Shown: in pieces, positions 8,219 through 19,968 of the stretch
How positions within the stretch are numbered: position 1 is the stretch's first letter
Layout: each line of letters starts with the position of its first letter
NCBI RefSeq assembly: GCF_012062845.1
Contig: NZ_WWNB01000002.1
Coordinates: forward strand, 248,001 to 312,000
Reading direction: 5' to 3'
Length of the DNA stretch: 64,000 nucleotides
Source of the DNA: Halomonas salinarum
Lineage (GTDB): Bacteria > Pseudomonadota > Gammaproteobacteria > Pseudomonadales > Halomonadaceae
Program-made: the position numbers and the translations under genes
The notes under the pieces: generated by a model
What the model was told of the DNA's origin: nothing
The model's input: the letters and a program-made list of their open reading frames with translations, nothing else
Database searches by the model: none

Positions 8219-11200
8219 TTGGGTGTCTCCTGATTCGATATAGCGGGGGATGAAGACGGCGCGTCTTCTCCCAGCAGGCGCTGCCAGAGCCGGCTGACAA
8301 GCTCGCGCTGGTCACCAACCTCGGCATCGACGGCCTGTTTGGTGAGTGCCGCCCGGTGGAAGGCATGGCGGTAGGCCAGATAGGCCTCGCGCAGCGCACT
8401 GGCATCCTCGGCGGGTAGCAGTTCGTGCTCTTCAAGCGTCTCGAGAATGCGCATGTTGTCGCTATAGACCAGCAGCGCAGCGCACTCATGCCCCATGGCC
8501 AGCACCGCGTACTGGCAAAGGAACTCGATGTCGACCATGCCGCCGGCATCCTGCTTGAGGTCGAAGGCACCGGCCTGTTGGGCCATCGCCGAGCTCCCCA
8601 GATGAGCGCGCATCTTGTGGCGCATCTTGATCACTTCTTCGCGCAACGCCGGCAGGTCGCGGGGCTGGCCGAGCACGTCACGGCGCACCTCATCGAAACG
8701 CTGCGCAAGCTCGGCATCGCCGGCCACGGCCCTTGCCCGCACCAGCGCCTGGTGCTCCCAGGTCCAGGCTTCGCGGCGCTGATAGTCGGCGAAGGCATCG
8801 AGCGTGGTCACTAGCTGACCGGCATTGCCCGACGGGCGCAAACGCATGTCGACCTCATAGAGGGCGCCAGCAGGCGTCACTGCCGTCAGCAGGTGGATGA
8901 TGCGCTGGCCGAGCCGTGTGAAAAACACCGGGTTGTCGAGCGGCCGTTCGCCGTCGGTGCTGCCCTGGGAGGCGGCATCATGGATGAATACCAGATCCAG
9001 GTCAGAACTGTAGCCAAGCTCGATGCCGCCGAGCTTGCCATAGCCAACGATGATGAAATCGGTCTCACCATGACTGCCATCACGACGCTTGGGGTAGCCA
9101 TGCTTGCGAGTCAGGTGCTTCCAGGCCATCGACAGCACCTGCTCGAGCACCACCTCGGCGATGAAGGTCAGATAATCGCTGACCTTCATCAGCGCCCGGG
9201 TGCCCACGATGTCGGAGGCCGCCACGTGCAGCACCTGGGCATGCTTGAAGACCCGCAGCGCCTCTAGCTGAGCTTCCTCGTCGTCTTCAGGGATTCGCCC
9301 CAGAGCCTGGCGCAGCTCGTCGGCCAGGCGTGACTTGTCGGCAGGGGTGTAAAGCGTCGAGGGCGTCAGCAGCTCATCGAGCAGGACGGGGTGTCGGGCG
9401 ATCTGTTCGGCGATCCAGGGGCTCGCGCCGCACAGGCGCATCAGATGACCGAGTGCATCGGGATTTTCACGCAGCAAGGCCAGATAGGCGGTGCGTCGCA
9501 GCACCGATTCGATCAAGGGCAACACCCGCTCGAGCACGGTATCCGGCGTCTGGCTTTCAAGCACCGCTTCGAGCAGCATCGGCATCAGCGCATCCAGGCG
9601 CTCAAAGCCAATGCGTTGCATGCTCTGCACCGCCCGGGACTGACGCAGGGCAGCGATACGCTTATGACCGCGGTCCGGCTCCTCGAAGCCGGCGGTTTCC
9701 AAAAGCGACCTCGCCTCCTCTTCGGAGAGCTCGCCGCGCCATAGGGCGCGCAGCTCGGCGTAAGCCTTGCTGTCGTCGTCTTCAGCGCTCTCGTCATCAT
9801 CTTCGGGGTCGGCGATCACCGCATCGAAGTGGCCACGCACCCGGGCGCGCAGCTCAGAAAGCCTGGCCATCAGCGCCGGCCAGTCTTCCATGTTGAGCGC
9901 CAGGGCGATCCGCTCGCGCTGGCCATCATCATGGGGCAGCGCCTGGGTCTGACGGTCATCGAGCGCCTGGATGGCATGCTCCAGATCACGCAGAAAGACG
10001 TAATCCGGGGTCAGCTCGTCGACTACCGCCTGAGGCAGCAGGCCTAGCGCCGGCAGTCGCTCGAGTGCTGTCTTGAGCGAAGTCACCTGCAGCTCGGTGT
10101 CACGGCCACCGCGAATCAGCTGGAAGGCCTGGACGACGAACTCGACCTCTCGTATACCGCCCCGACCGAGCTTGATGTTGTCGTCCATGCCCCGTCGCTT
10201 GACCTCGCGATTGATCATCGACTTCATCTCGCGCAGCGATTCAATGGCGCCGAAGTCGAGATACTTGCGATAGACGAAGGGGCTGAGGCTTGCCAGCAGT
10301 TCACGGCCGGCATCGATATCGCCGGCGACGGGCCTGGCCTTGAGCATCGCGTAGCGTTCCCACTCGCGACCCTGATCCTGATAGTAGCTTGCCAGCATGG
10401 CGAAGCTGCCGACCAGCGGCCCGCCGTCACCCAGCGGGCGCAGGCGCATGTCGACGCGAAACGCGAAGCCGTCGGCGGTCATCGCGTCCAGCGCAGCGAT
10501 CAGCTTCTGACCAAGCTTGGTAAAGTATTCCTGGTGTTCGAATTCGCGCTTGCCGCCCTGGGTCACCCCCTTCTCCGGGAAGGCGAAGATCAGGTCGATA
10601 TCGGACGACAGGTTGAGCTCGCCGGCGCCGAGCTTGCCCATCCCCAGCACGACCAGGCGCTGGGGGCTGCCATCGGCGCGCGGTGCCGGCAGGCCCCAAC
10701 GGGCCTCGAGGTGCGCCTCGAGCCACCCGAGGGCACCTTCCAGACAGACCTCGGCGAGGCGCGAGACGGCACCGGCGGTTTCCCACATGTCGGTGCCAGA
10801 GGGGCGGGTCAGGTCTCGCCAGACGATGCCCAGCATGCGCTCGCGACGAAAGCGGCGAATCGCCGACTGCATGGCGGCTTCGTCATTGGCATCGCCAAGG
10901 GCCTCATCCAGCCATTGGGCGAGGAGCGTCGACGACGGTGGGTTATCCAGCTCTCCATTGGCATCCAGGCTCGTCAGCCAACCGGGATAATGCACCAGGG
11001 TATCGGCCGCGAAAGTGGAGACCGAAAGTACCTTGGCCAGTTGCTCGCGGCGCGGTTCACTCAGCGCCAGCCACGTCTCGCTGAGTGGGTCGCTTTCCTG
11101 TTGGCGGGCGCGCGCATCGGCGCGCTCCAGCGCTTCATTCAGGCGTCGAGATGTTTCGCCAAGCGCGGCGTGCAAGCTGTGCGGGATATCGATCAGCGGC

Positions 11201-11223
11201 AGGAAGCCGTCGGGCAGCGCCAT
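8215..11223 (-). CDS. glnE: Glutamine synthetase adenylyltransferase/adenylyl-removing enzyme
   Basis: A 1002-residue bifunctional enzyme that adenylylates glutamine synthetase when nitrogen is plentiful and removes AMP when nitrogen is short, under PII control. Both nucleotidyltransferase domains are present: the N-terminal deadenylylase with [20 protein letters not shown] and the C-terminal adenylylase with [20 protein letters not shown], each with the two metal-binding Asp residues. The acidic linker ([14 protein letters not shown], about residue 475) is long and fits a halophile. The start has CAAGGAGA upstream. It is transcribed with aroQ. Confidence 0.97.
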   Translation of the reverse strand: MALPDGFLPLIDIPHSLHAALGETSRRLNEALERADARARQQESDPLSETWLALSEPRREQLAKVLSVSTFAADTLVHYPGWLTSLDANGELDNPPSSTLLAQWLDEALGDANDEAAMQSAIRRFRRERMLGIVWRDLTRPSGTDMWETAGAVSRLAEVCLEGALGWLEAHLEARWGLPAPRADGSPQRLVVLGMGKLGAGELNLSSDIDLIFAFPEKGVTQGGKREFEHQEYFTKLGQKLIAALDAMTADGFAFRVDMRLRPLGDGGPLVGSFAMLASYYQDQGREWERYAMLKARPVAGDIDAGRELLASLSPFVYRKYLDFGAIESLREMKSMINREVKRRGMDDNIKLGRGGIREVEFVVQAFQLIRGGRDTELQVTSLKTALERLPALGLLPQAVVDELTPDYVFLRDLEHAIQALDDRQTQALPHDDGQRERIALALNMEDWPALMARLSELRARVRGHFDAVIADPEDDDESAEDDDSKAYAELRALWRGELSEEEARSLLETAGFEEPDRGHKRIAALRQSRAVQSMQRIGFERLDALMPMLLEAVLESQTPDTVLERVLPLIESVLRRTAYLALLRENPDALGHLMRLCGASPWIAEQIARHPVLLDELLTPSTLYTPADKSRLADELRQALGRIPEDDEEAQLEALRVFKHAQVLHVAASDIVGTRALMKVSDYLTFIAEVVLEQVLSMAWKHLTRKHGYPKRRDGSHGETDFIIVGYGKLGGIELGYSSDLDLVFIHDAASQGSTDGERPLDNPVFFTRLGQRIIHLLTAVTPAGALYEVDMRLRPSGNAGQLVTTLDAFADYQRREAWTWEHQALVRARAVAGDAELAQRFDEVRRDVLGQPRDLPALREEVIKMRHKMRAHLGSSAMAQQAGAFDLKQDAGGMVDIEFLCQYAVLAMGHECAALLVYSDNMRILETLEEHELLPAEDASALREAYLAYRHAFHRAALTKQAVDAEVGDQRELVSRLWQRLLGEDAPSSSPAISNQETPK

Positions 11224-11328
11224 GAGCGTCTCCTTGTCATTTTCTCAAGCATAGCGAAGCCGCCCCCCCGCTGTCTGCGACAGGTTTATTCCTTCGCCCA
11301 GCGAGCGGTTACGCGCTCGTTGCAGGTG

Positions 11329-11700
11329 CTAGCCGAAGAAGCGCTGCCAGATCAACAGCCCCCAGGTCAGCCCAGCGATGATCAACGCCATCATCACCGC
11401 CGCCGAGCCAATGTCCTTGGCTCGGCCAGACAACTCATGGCGCTCCAGACCGATGCGGTCGACCACGCTTTCGATGGCCGAATTGACAAGCTCGACAATC
11501 AGCACCAGCAAACAGCTACCGATCAGCAGGATCCATTCGACGGGGGTTTGCCCCAGCCACAGCGCCAGCGGCACCAGCACCAGACACAGCCCCAATTCCT
11601 GGCGAAAGGCCGTCTCGTTGCGAAAAGCGGCGCGCAGCCCCTTGATGGAATAGCGAGCAGAGTGGTTCAAGTGGCGCCAGCCGGTATGCCCAGGCTTCAT
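11329..11700 (-). CDS. dgkA: Diacylglycerol kinase, prokaryotic type
   Basis: A 123-residue inner-membrane kinase that phosphorylates diacylglycerol to phosphatidic acid, recycling lipid by-product of membrane-derived oligosaccharide synthesis. The family signature ELVNSAIESVVDRIG with catalytic Glu and Asn is intact, after the amphipathic N-terminal helix (GLRAAFRNETAFRQE) and followed by KDIGSAAVMMALI; three membrane helices are apparent. Length matches E. coli DgkA. A weak stem (11302-11319, arms CGAGCG and CGCTCG) lies downstream without a T-run. Confidence 0.95.
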   Translation of the reverse strand: MKPGHTGWRHLNHSARYSIKGLRAAFRNETAFRQELGLCLVLVPLALWLGQTPVEWILLIGSCLLVLIVELVNSAIESVVDRIGLERHELSGRAKDIGSAAVMMALIIAGLTWGLLIWQRFFG

Positions 11701-11855
11701 GGAGTCTGTCCTGCTGATCGGTGGTCAAAGGCGGCCATCGTCCTTGAAGGATCCAGGCCAAGGATCGCCGAGTCTAGCAGACGCATATGAAGGTTCGTCG
11801 TGCATCTTGTGATGACGTGACGGGTGCAAAGGGGCATTACACAGGGCGCCTTGCC

Positions 11856-13304
11856 TCAGTGGTTGAGAATCATCGTCTCAAGATCATCGGCCAGCGGTTC
11901 GAGCACTTGGCGCCAGGCCAGGTAAGGCGTGCTGGCGGTACCATTGACCAGTACCGAGAACACGCCCCAACGCCCGTTCTGGGTGCGGAAATAACCACCG
12001 GTCGCCCGCACCAAAAAGGGCTGATTGAGGGTGCCGGTCTTGAGCATCACGTGCTCCTGAAAGGTGTCACTGCCGCGTCGCAGGAAACGCATGGTGCCAT
12101 TGGCGGGCGACTGCAGGCCGGCAATGAAGCTCGGGAACAGCGCCGAACGCTGGTACATGTGCTCGAGCAGTGCCGTGACGCCTCGCGCCGTGGTGCGATT
12201 GCCGGTGGTCAGGCCACTACCGCTTTCAAGCGTCAGGGGGCCGTGGCCGGGAATCGTCCGGGCAAAGGCCTCAAGCGTGTCGCCGGCCTGGGGCAGGGTC
12301 GCGCGTGGCGTGCCGACCAGGTCAAGCGCCAGCACATCGGCCATGAAATTGTTGGAGTAGTTGAGGGTACGCTGGAGAAGCTCCTGCAACGGCTTACCCT
12401 GGACCGCGGCAAGCTCGGTGCTTGCAGGAGAGGGCTGAGTGCGGACCACCCGGGCGCCACCGGTCACGGCGATGCCCGCCTGCTCGAGCAGCGAGGCCAG
12501 GGTGCTTGCGGTCTGCTCGGCAGGATCAGAGCTGGCACGATAGACATAGCGCGGCCCGTCTCCCATGGCGATGGTGCCCTTGAGTACCATGCGATCGCCC
12601 TGACCGTCGGTGAAGCGCTCGGCATCGAGTCGGGTACGGCCATCGGCACGCGCCGTCTGTACCTGGTTATCGAGACGCGTCAGCAGCACGCCGCTCGAAC
12701 AGCTGGCCACCCGCGCAGGCTTGCCCAATGAAGGACCGGGCCGCACCGCCAGACACCAGCTGCCGTAATCGACGCCTGCCACCGACAGGAGCGCACTATA
12801 GGCATTGGTGCCACGATGGCGGGCCTCGCAGCGGTCAGTGGTGATGCACTGCACAGGCCCATAGCGCCACTGATTGATCTTGAGCTCACCGTCGATGCGG
12901 GTCACCCCCTGCTGGCGAAGCTGCTGCACCAACCGCCAGAGATCCTCAGACACCAGCGCCGGATCACCATCGCCCATAAAGATCAGATCACCGCTTACCA
13001 CACCGTCGGCGGTCAACTGTCCCGTCGTCACCAGCCGGGTAGTAAAGCGATGCTGTGGCCCCCAGCGATCGAGTGCCGCCGCGGCCATATAGAGCTTGCT
13101 GACCGATGCCGGCGACAGCTCGCGGTCGGGAGCAATCTCGCCAAGCACTTCGCCACTGTCCAGCATTCGCGCCTCGGCACCGATCAGAAAGCCCTGCTCC
13201 TCAAGGGCAGACAGGCGCTCGAAGCCCGCCGCCGATGCCATCGGCGATATCCAGACACAGCACAACAGCACAGCCAGCAACGAACGCAGCAACAGACGAG
13301 ACAT
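11856..13304 (-). CDS. dacB: D-alanyl-D-alanine carboxypeptidase/endopeptidase (PBP4)
   Basis: Periplasmic class C penicillin-binding protein of peptidase family S13, 482 residues, which trims or cleaves peptidoglycan cross-links. A signal peptide is clear (SRLLLRSLLAVLLCCVW then ASA-AG). The three active-site motifs are present: SxxK in SPASVSKLYM (about residue 70), SxN in YSNNFMADVL and KTG in MLKTGTLNQ. The large insertion between the first two motifs, typical of PBP4, contains two Cys pairs. The start at 13304 is chosen because the signal peptide begins there; a GTG eleven codons upstream is possible. Confidence 0.93.
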   Translation of the reverse strand: MSRLLLRSLLAVLLCCVWISPMASAAGFERLSALEEQGFLIGAEARMLDSGEVLGEIAPDRELSPASVSKLYMAAAALDRWGPQHRFTTRLVTTGQLTADGVVSGDLIFMGDGDPALVSEDLWRLVQQLRQQGVTRIDGELKINQWRYGPVQCITTDRCEARHRGTNAYSALLSVAGVDYGSWCLAVRPGPSLGKPARVASCSSGVLLTRLDNQVQTARADGRTRLDAERFTDGQGDRMVLKGTIAMGDGPRYVYRASSDPAEQTASTLASLLEQAGIAVTGGARVVRTQPSPASTELAAVQGKPLQELLQRTLNYSNNFMADVLALDLVGTPRATLPQAGDTLEAFARTIPGHGPLTLESGSGLTTGNRTTARGVTALLEHMYQRSALFPSFIAGLQSPANGTMRFLRRGSDTFQEHVMLKTGTLNQPFLVRATGGYFRTQNGRWGVFSVLVNGTASTPYLAWRQVLEPLADDLETMILNH

Positions 13305-13409
13305 GGGGAAGTCCGGTAGCAGAAGAGGCGACGACACGCCTCAGGAGGAGACAGAAGTGGGACTCGATCAGCCCAAAAACCACACCCAGGCAAGGGATTA
13401 GGCTTAGCC

Positions 13410-13739
13410 TTAATGAGAAGCCACGCTGGAAAATACCTGAATCACCACCACGCCGCCAACGATCATGCCAAGCCCAAGGATCGCCGGCATATCCGGACGC
13501 TCCCCATAGACCACGATACCGATCAGGGTCACCAGTACGATGCCAAGGCCTGCCCAGAAGGCATAGGCAATCCCCACCGGCAAGGTACGCAGCACAAGAG
13601 ACAGCAGGTAGAAGGCGAGCCCGTAACAGACCACCACCAACACACTCGGCCACAGCCGGGAAAACTCATCGGATGCCTTGAGAGCGCTGGTCGCCACCAC
13701 TTCGGCGATGATCGCCAACGCCAGGAACACATAGGTCAT
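13410..13739 (-). CDS. SMR-family multidrug/compound efflux protein (EmrE-like)
   Basis: A 109-residue inner-membrane protein with four helices. The essential membrane Glu is in the first helix (AEVVATSALK), and the family motif AYAFWAGLGIVLVTLIG is close to EmrE. SMR proteins work as dual-topology dimers that exchange protons for cationic drugs, guanidinium or polyamines. Its ATG overlaps the stop of the PACE gene (ATGA), so the two pumps are translationally coupled. The substrate is not predictable from sequence. Confidence 0.92.
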   Translation of the reverse strand: MTYVFLALAIIAEVVATSALKASDEFSRLWPSVLVVVCYGLAFYLLSLVLRTLPVGIAYAFWAGLGIVLVTLIGIVVYGERPDMPAILGLGMIVGGVVVIQVFSSVASH

Positions 13740-14155
13740 GAGTTACCTCCCTGCGCCAGTCGACGGCGCATCACACGGTCAAATAATGTATTGAAGATCA
13801 GGCCATAGACCAGGAAGAAGAGGACAAAGCCGATATCGAGCCACAGGGCCTCAAGCAGGCCGATATCGAGCCACCAGGCCACCCAGGGCAGACTCAGCAC
13901 GACAAGGCCCGTCTCGAAACCCAGCGCCTGGGCGAGGCGCTGAACAAAGCTGCGCCGCCGGCTTGGCACCCAATGATCGAAGAGCCGATTCCAGATCAGG
14001 TTCCAGCCCATGGCCAGGGTGGCAAGGGCAACCCCCAAGACACCCAACTTGCCCATGCCATGACCGCTGAGCAGGTTGGCAAGCGGCGTGACCATGAGCA
14101 GACCGCCGGCCTCGAAAAGGGCGCTGTGCATAAGCCGTTCCTTTATCGAGCGCAT
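13736..14155 (-). CDS. PACE-family efflux transporter (AceI-like)
   Basis: A 139-residue protein with two copies of the bacterial transmembrane pair (BTP) domain, four helices. The first repeat carries the conserved ERLMHSALFEAGGLL with the acidic residue needed in AceI for chlorhexidine and diamine transport, and WNLIWNRLFDHWVPSRR; the second repeat carries ALGFETGLVVLSLP and LIFNTLFDRVMRR. Proton-coupled export of biocides or short-chain diamines is the known family role. The start at 14155 has GGAGAGG nearby. First gene of a two-gene unit with the SMR pump, divergent from a LysR gene. Confidence 0.92.
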   Translation of the reverse strand: MRSIKERLMHSALFEAGGLLMVTPLANLLSGHGMGKLGVLGVALATLAMGWNLIWNRLFDHWVPSRRRSFVQRLAQALGFETGLVVLSLPWVAWWLDIGLLEALWLDIGFVLFFLVYGLIFNTLFDRVMRRRLAQGGNS

Positions 14156-14282
14156 GTATTCCTCTCCATGGGCTTTTCCCACCTTCCAGACAACGAAACG
14201 GTCCACGGGCAGGCCATTGACCTGATAGTGGCGGCTATTCTAGCCGCTAGAGAGATAGCATCCAGTTAGGTTCCATCTGATA

Positions 14283-14298
14283 TTCTGATAGGTCAGAA
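14283..14298. promoter_or_regulatory. Dyad operator candidate for LysR regulator
   Basis: A perfect inverted repeat, TTCTGA-TAGG-TCAGAA, lies between the divergent PACE and LysR genes, 38 bases before the LysR start. Size and position fit a LysR-type recognition site controlling both directions. Binding is inferred. Confidence 0.55.
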
Positions 14299-14336
14299 AA
14301 TCGCTCGGCCTTTGACGAGCCTCACAGGAGACATCA

Positions 14337-15230
14337 ATGCGCTGGACCCTGGACCAGCTGGAATGCCTGATCGCCGCCGCCGAGCAGGGCTCGTTTTCCG
14401 CCGCAGCGCGACGGCTGGGGCGTGCCCAATCAGCGATCAGCACCGCCATCGGTCACCTGGAAGACGATCTGGGCTGCTCGCTCTTCGACCGCCAGGGCCG
14501 GCTGCCGCAGCTGACGCCGGCCGGAGACGCGCTGCTCCACGAGGCACGCGCGGTGCTGCATCAATGCCAGCGGCTGGATGCCCGGGCACGAGCCATCGCC
14601 GAGGGCGAGGAGGCACGACTGGTCATGGCCATCGACGAGGCGCTGGTCGAAATGCCGCCGGTCGATGCCACCCTGGAAGCCCTGGCGCATCGCTACCCGG
14701 CGCTGCAGCTGACACTGCTCTATGGCGCCCAGGGGGACATTGCGGGCTGGGTCGAGGATCGCACCGCCGATATCGGTATCCTGCTAAGCCAGCAGGCCCG
14801 CGGACCGCTATTAGAAGGACAGCGCATCGCCCACCTGGAGCAGCTGGTCGTCGTCTCCCGGGATCATCCGCTGGCCAGCCTGCCCGATGCGAACCTTACC
14901 GATCTGGCGAGCCATCGCCAGCTGGTGATCGCCTCACGCACCGGAAGCGCAATGGGAGATGTCACCAGTGCCCGTTTCTGGCGGCTGAACAGTTTCTACT
15001 CGATGGCTGAACTGGCCACGCGAGGCCTGGGATGGGCACTGGTGCCGCAGCATATCGCCAACTACCCGCCTTTTCGCGATCACCTGAGCATACTGAGCGG
15101 TGACGCCCTCGGCGTAGCGCCGCGCATTGAGGTAGAGATGATCGCCCGCCGCGATAGCGCTCAAGGCCCGGTGGCCCACTGGCTACGCCGATCGCTTGGC
15201 AAGGGCTTCCACGGCCGCGGAGAGCGCTGA
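14337..15230 (+). CDS. LysR-family transcriptional regulator
   Basis: A 297-residue LysR regulator: N-terminal winged helix-turn-helix (about 1-60, ECLIAAAEQGSFSAAARRLG then QSAISTAIGHLEDDLG) and a C-terminal periplasmic-binding-like effector domain. The start at 14337 has AGGAG eight bases upstream. It is divergent from the PACE-SMR pump genes and most likely controls them, as LysR genes beside PACE transporters do (AceR with AceI). Its inducer is unknown. Confidence 0.93.
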   Translation: MRWTLDQLECLIAAAEQGSFSAAARRLGRAQSAISTAIGHLEDDLGCSLFDRQGRLPQLTPAGDALLHEARAVLHQCQRLDARARAIAEGEEARLVMAIDEALVEMPPVDATLEALAHRYPALQLTLLYGAQGDIAGWVEDRTADIGILLSQQARGPLLEGQRIAHLEQLVVVSRDHPLASLPDANLTDLASHRQLVIASRTGSAMGDVTSARFWRLNSFYSMAELATRGLGWALVPQHIANYPPFRDHLSILSGDALGVAPRIEVEMIARRDSAQGPVAHWLRRSLGKGFHGRGER

Positions 15231-15243
15231 GGCCACCGAGGCG

Positions 15244-15936
15244 TCAGGGCACGGGCAACAGGTCAGGCGCCGATGGTAAGTCGACCGCCAGCCGCCACAG
15301 TGACTGACCACTGCCGTGGTACTTGCGCTCGAAGGGCGTCAAAAAGTCGTCATTCGGCCAATGGGCCTCGACCTGCACCGGTTTGCCGATGGCCTGCTCG
15401 GTGGCCAGCGCAAACTCCTCGACATAGAGTCGCCAGTTGGAGCGCAGCTCAAGCCGCCCGCCGAGAGCCAGAATGGCCGGAAACACCGGATGGCCATGCC
15501 AGCGCATCTTGAGGAGAGACGCCTTGGGGTAAGGATTCGGATAAAGCAGATAATGACGCGCCGGCTGCCAGCCCGACGCCAACGCCAGACGCCAGAAGTC
15601 CACCAGATCGGCGCGCACCAGCAGGGCATTGCCCGGCAGTTCGCCATGCTCACGGGACAGGCGATCAGCGCTGCGGTCGATGCCTATGACGGCATGATCA
15701 GGGAACTGATTGGCCAGATGACGTGTCGAGAGTCCAACGCCGCAGCCCGCATCAAGAATCAGCGGTTGACCTCTCGCCAACCGCCATGCCTCAGCCTCTG
15801 CAAAGGCACGGCGGGTGTGGTCGGCGACCGGCTTCTTCAGTGGGTGCTCAAGGGAGCGAGCGACGCGACGGGCAAGATCCTGATGGGGTCCAGACTGATT
15901 GGTAACGATAGCTCGGGAGTTGTCGTGCATGGGCAT
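15244..15936 (-). CDS. TrmB-like SAM-dependent methyltransferase
   Basis: A 230-residue class I methyltransferase. The SAM-binding motif I is LILDAGCGVGLSTRHLA, followed by an acidic strand end (IGIDRS) and a TrmB-like active-site motif with a changed sequence, YPNPYPKASLL, where classical TrmB has FPDPW. This suggests a diverged relative of the tRNA guanine-N7 methyltransferase; it may not be the main TrmB of the cell. The start could be 15936 (MPMHDN) or 15930; the frame is open further upstream but without homology. It converges with the LysR gene, 13 bases apart. Confidence 0.75.
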   Translation of the reverse strand: MPMHDNSRAIVTNQSGPHQDLARRVARSLEHPLKKPVADHTRRAFAEAEAWRLARGQPLILDAGCGVGLSTRHLANQFPDHAVIGIDRSADRLSREHGELPGNALLVRADLVDFWRLALASGWQPARHYLLYPNPYPKASLLKMRWHGHPVFPAILALGGRLELRSNWRLYVEEFALATEQAIGKPVQVEAHWPNDDFLTPFERKYHGSGQSLWRLAVDLPSAPDLLPVP

Positions 15937-16144
15937 CCGGCAGCCGGGTAAGGAAAAGAAGGCCCATTCTATCAGGGCCGGCCGACCGGGCGCAGATTCA
16001 AACACATGTTCGTTGCCAGAATATGAAAACCAGCACCTGCAGGGCGAGGGCCGCATGACGGGGTAGCAGCCACGGTGATATTATGAGCGTTAAATGAAGG
16101 AAACATCAGCGCCCAGGCGCCACCAGCACAATGAGGTAAGCGGC

Positions 16145-18875
<2,731 letters not shown>

Positions 18876-18930
18876 TTTTCTCCGAGCGGATGCCTCAAGG
18901 CTCGCCGATGCGCCTGCAACAACCCCATTC

Positions 18931-18955
18931 GCCCCGCCTTGCGGGGCGTTTGTGT
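18931..18955 (+). terminator. Rho-independent terminator after the ferredoxin gene
   Basis: Stem GCCCCGC-CTT-GCGGGGC followed by GTTTGTGT. The T-tract is broken, but position just after the fabY-coaD-ferredoxin set supports it. Confidence 0.7.
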
Positions 18956-19168
18956 ATCGATCTGGGTAAAATGCGCCGCGGCGGTGCCTGAGGCGACAGC
19001 CCAAGCAGCGTCGAGGATGGCTAACCGTGTCGATACCCGCGAAAGGCATCGTACTGGCTCGCCATCCCCTTCCTGAACATGGCGCCTCTCCTCGTCCCTG
19101 GACCACCAACTGAAAAAAAACCTCTCATGCTGTGGCACTACGCTCGCACCTCGCCTATGTTATTTTTC

Positions 19169-19183
19169 GTAACCCATGGTTAC
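19169..19183. promoter_or_regulatory. Palindrome flanked by T- and A-runs, operator candidate
   Basis: GTAACC-CAT-GGTTAC, preceded by TTTTT and followed by AAAAAA one base out on each side, lies 66 bases before the outer-membrane protein start. The tract order rules out a simple plus-strand terminator. It may be an operator. Elsewhere in the gap 18956-19248 I see no gene; one open minus-strand frame covers the terminator. Confidence 0.4.
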
Positions 19184-19248
19184 AAAAAACAGCTGAAGGG
19201 TACCCAGATGGATGGGCTACCCCAGTCATACACGCGATGGAGAGCCCG

Positions 19249-19851
19249 ATGAACCGTCTTGCCACAACCGCTGTGATTTCCACCCTGGCGCTGCTCGTCA
19301 GCACCCCCGCCCTGGCCCAGGGCTACCAGTACGATCCGCACGCCGGCCTCTACCTCGGCGCCGGCGTTGGTAATGCCGTGTTGGATAATGATTCCCTGGA
19401 CCTTCTAGATAGTCTTGGTGCGAATACCGACGATAGCGATACGGCTTATAAACTATTTGCGGGATACGACTTCAATGCCAACTTTGCGCTAGAAGCCAGC
19501 TTCGTAGACTTTGGGGAATTCGAAGCTAACGCTGGAACTGAGTCGCTTAAGGCTAGCGCCGACGGCTTCGGCATTGGGCTAGTAGGCAGACTGCCCATCC
19601 AGAGCGGTTTCAGCATTCATGCCAAGGTAGGCATGTTCGCTTGGGATGGAGATATCGACTATTCAGAGTCGACAACTAGCTCTGACTTCTCGCTTGGAGA
19701 AGATGGTACCGACCCTTTCTACGGTGTAGGCGCCGAATATGTCATCGACCGGGTGATGATCCGAGGTGAGTACGAGCGCTACGACCTCAGCGATAGTGGT
19801 GAAGACTTCACCATCGATCTGGCCTCGGTCAGTCTGGGCTACCTCTTCTAA
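19249..19851 (+). CDS. Outer-membrane beta-barrel protein
   Basis: A 200-residue secreted protein with a signal peptide (RLATTAVISTLALLVST then ALA-Q) and alternating hydrophobic strands of a small eight-stranded barrel: GLYLGAGVGNAVL, AYKLFAGYDFNANFALEASF, VGRLPIQSGFSIHAKVGM, and a closing strand ending in YLF, the typical terminal aromatic. It belongs to the OmpA-like/porin-family beta-barrel group; function unknown. The start has GGAGAG upstream. Two 60-base rows inside the gene (19381-19500) are about 46% GC by hand count, far below the neighbours, suggesting transfer or relaxed composition. Confidence 0.88.
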   Translation: MNRLATTAVISTLALLVSTPALAQGYQYDPHAGLYLGAGVGNAVLDNDSLDLLDSLGANTDDSDTAYKLFAGYDFNANFALEASFVDFGEFEANAGTESLKASADGFGIGLVGRLPIQSGFSIHAKVGMFAWDGDIDYSESTTSSDFSLGEDGTDPFYGVGAEYVIDRVMIRGEYERYDLSDSGEDFTIDLASVSLGYLF

Positions 19852-19874
19852 GAAAAACGTGCGTCGAAGCATTC

Positions 19875-19905
19875 ACAGCCCCGCTTGGCGGGGCTGTTTT
19901 GTTTC
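19875..19905 (+). terminator. Rho-independent terminator after the beta-barrel gene
   Basis: Perfect ten-base stem ACAGCCCCGC-TTG-GCGGGGCTGT followed by TTTGTTTC. Confidence 0.88.
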
Positions 19906-19968
19906 GGGCTGTATCAGCAGAAAGCTTGCGGTATCCTGCCGGCCCATGGGTTCAATCGAGGAAACGGC

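Noticed and set aside
11302-11319. CGAGCG-GTTACG-CGCTCG stem after dgkA
   Set aside because: Short stem, no T-run on either strand; not called a terminator.
10534-11790. Long open frame opposite glnE and dgkA
   Set aside because: Lies antisense to two clearly recognised genes, has Gln/Arg/His-rich composition and no homology; a by-product of high GC.
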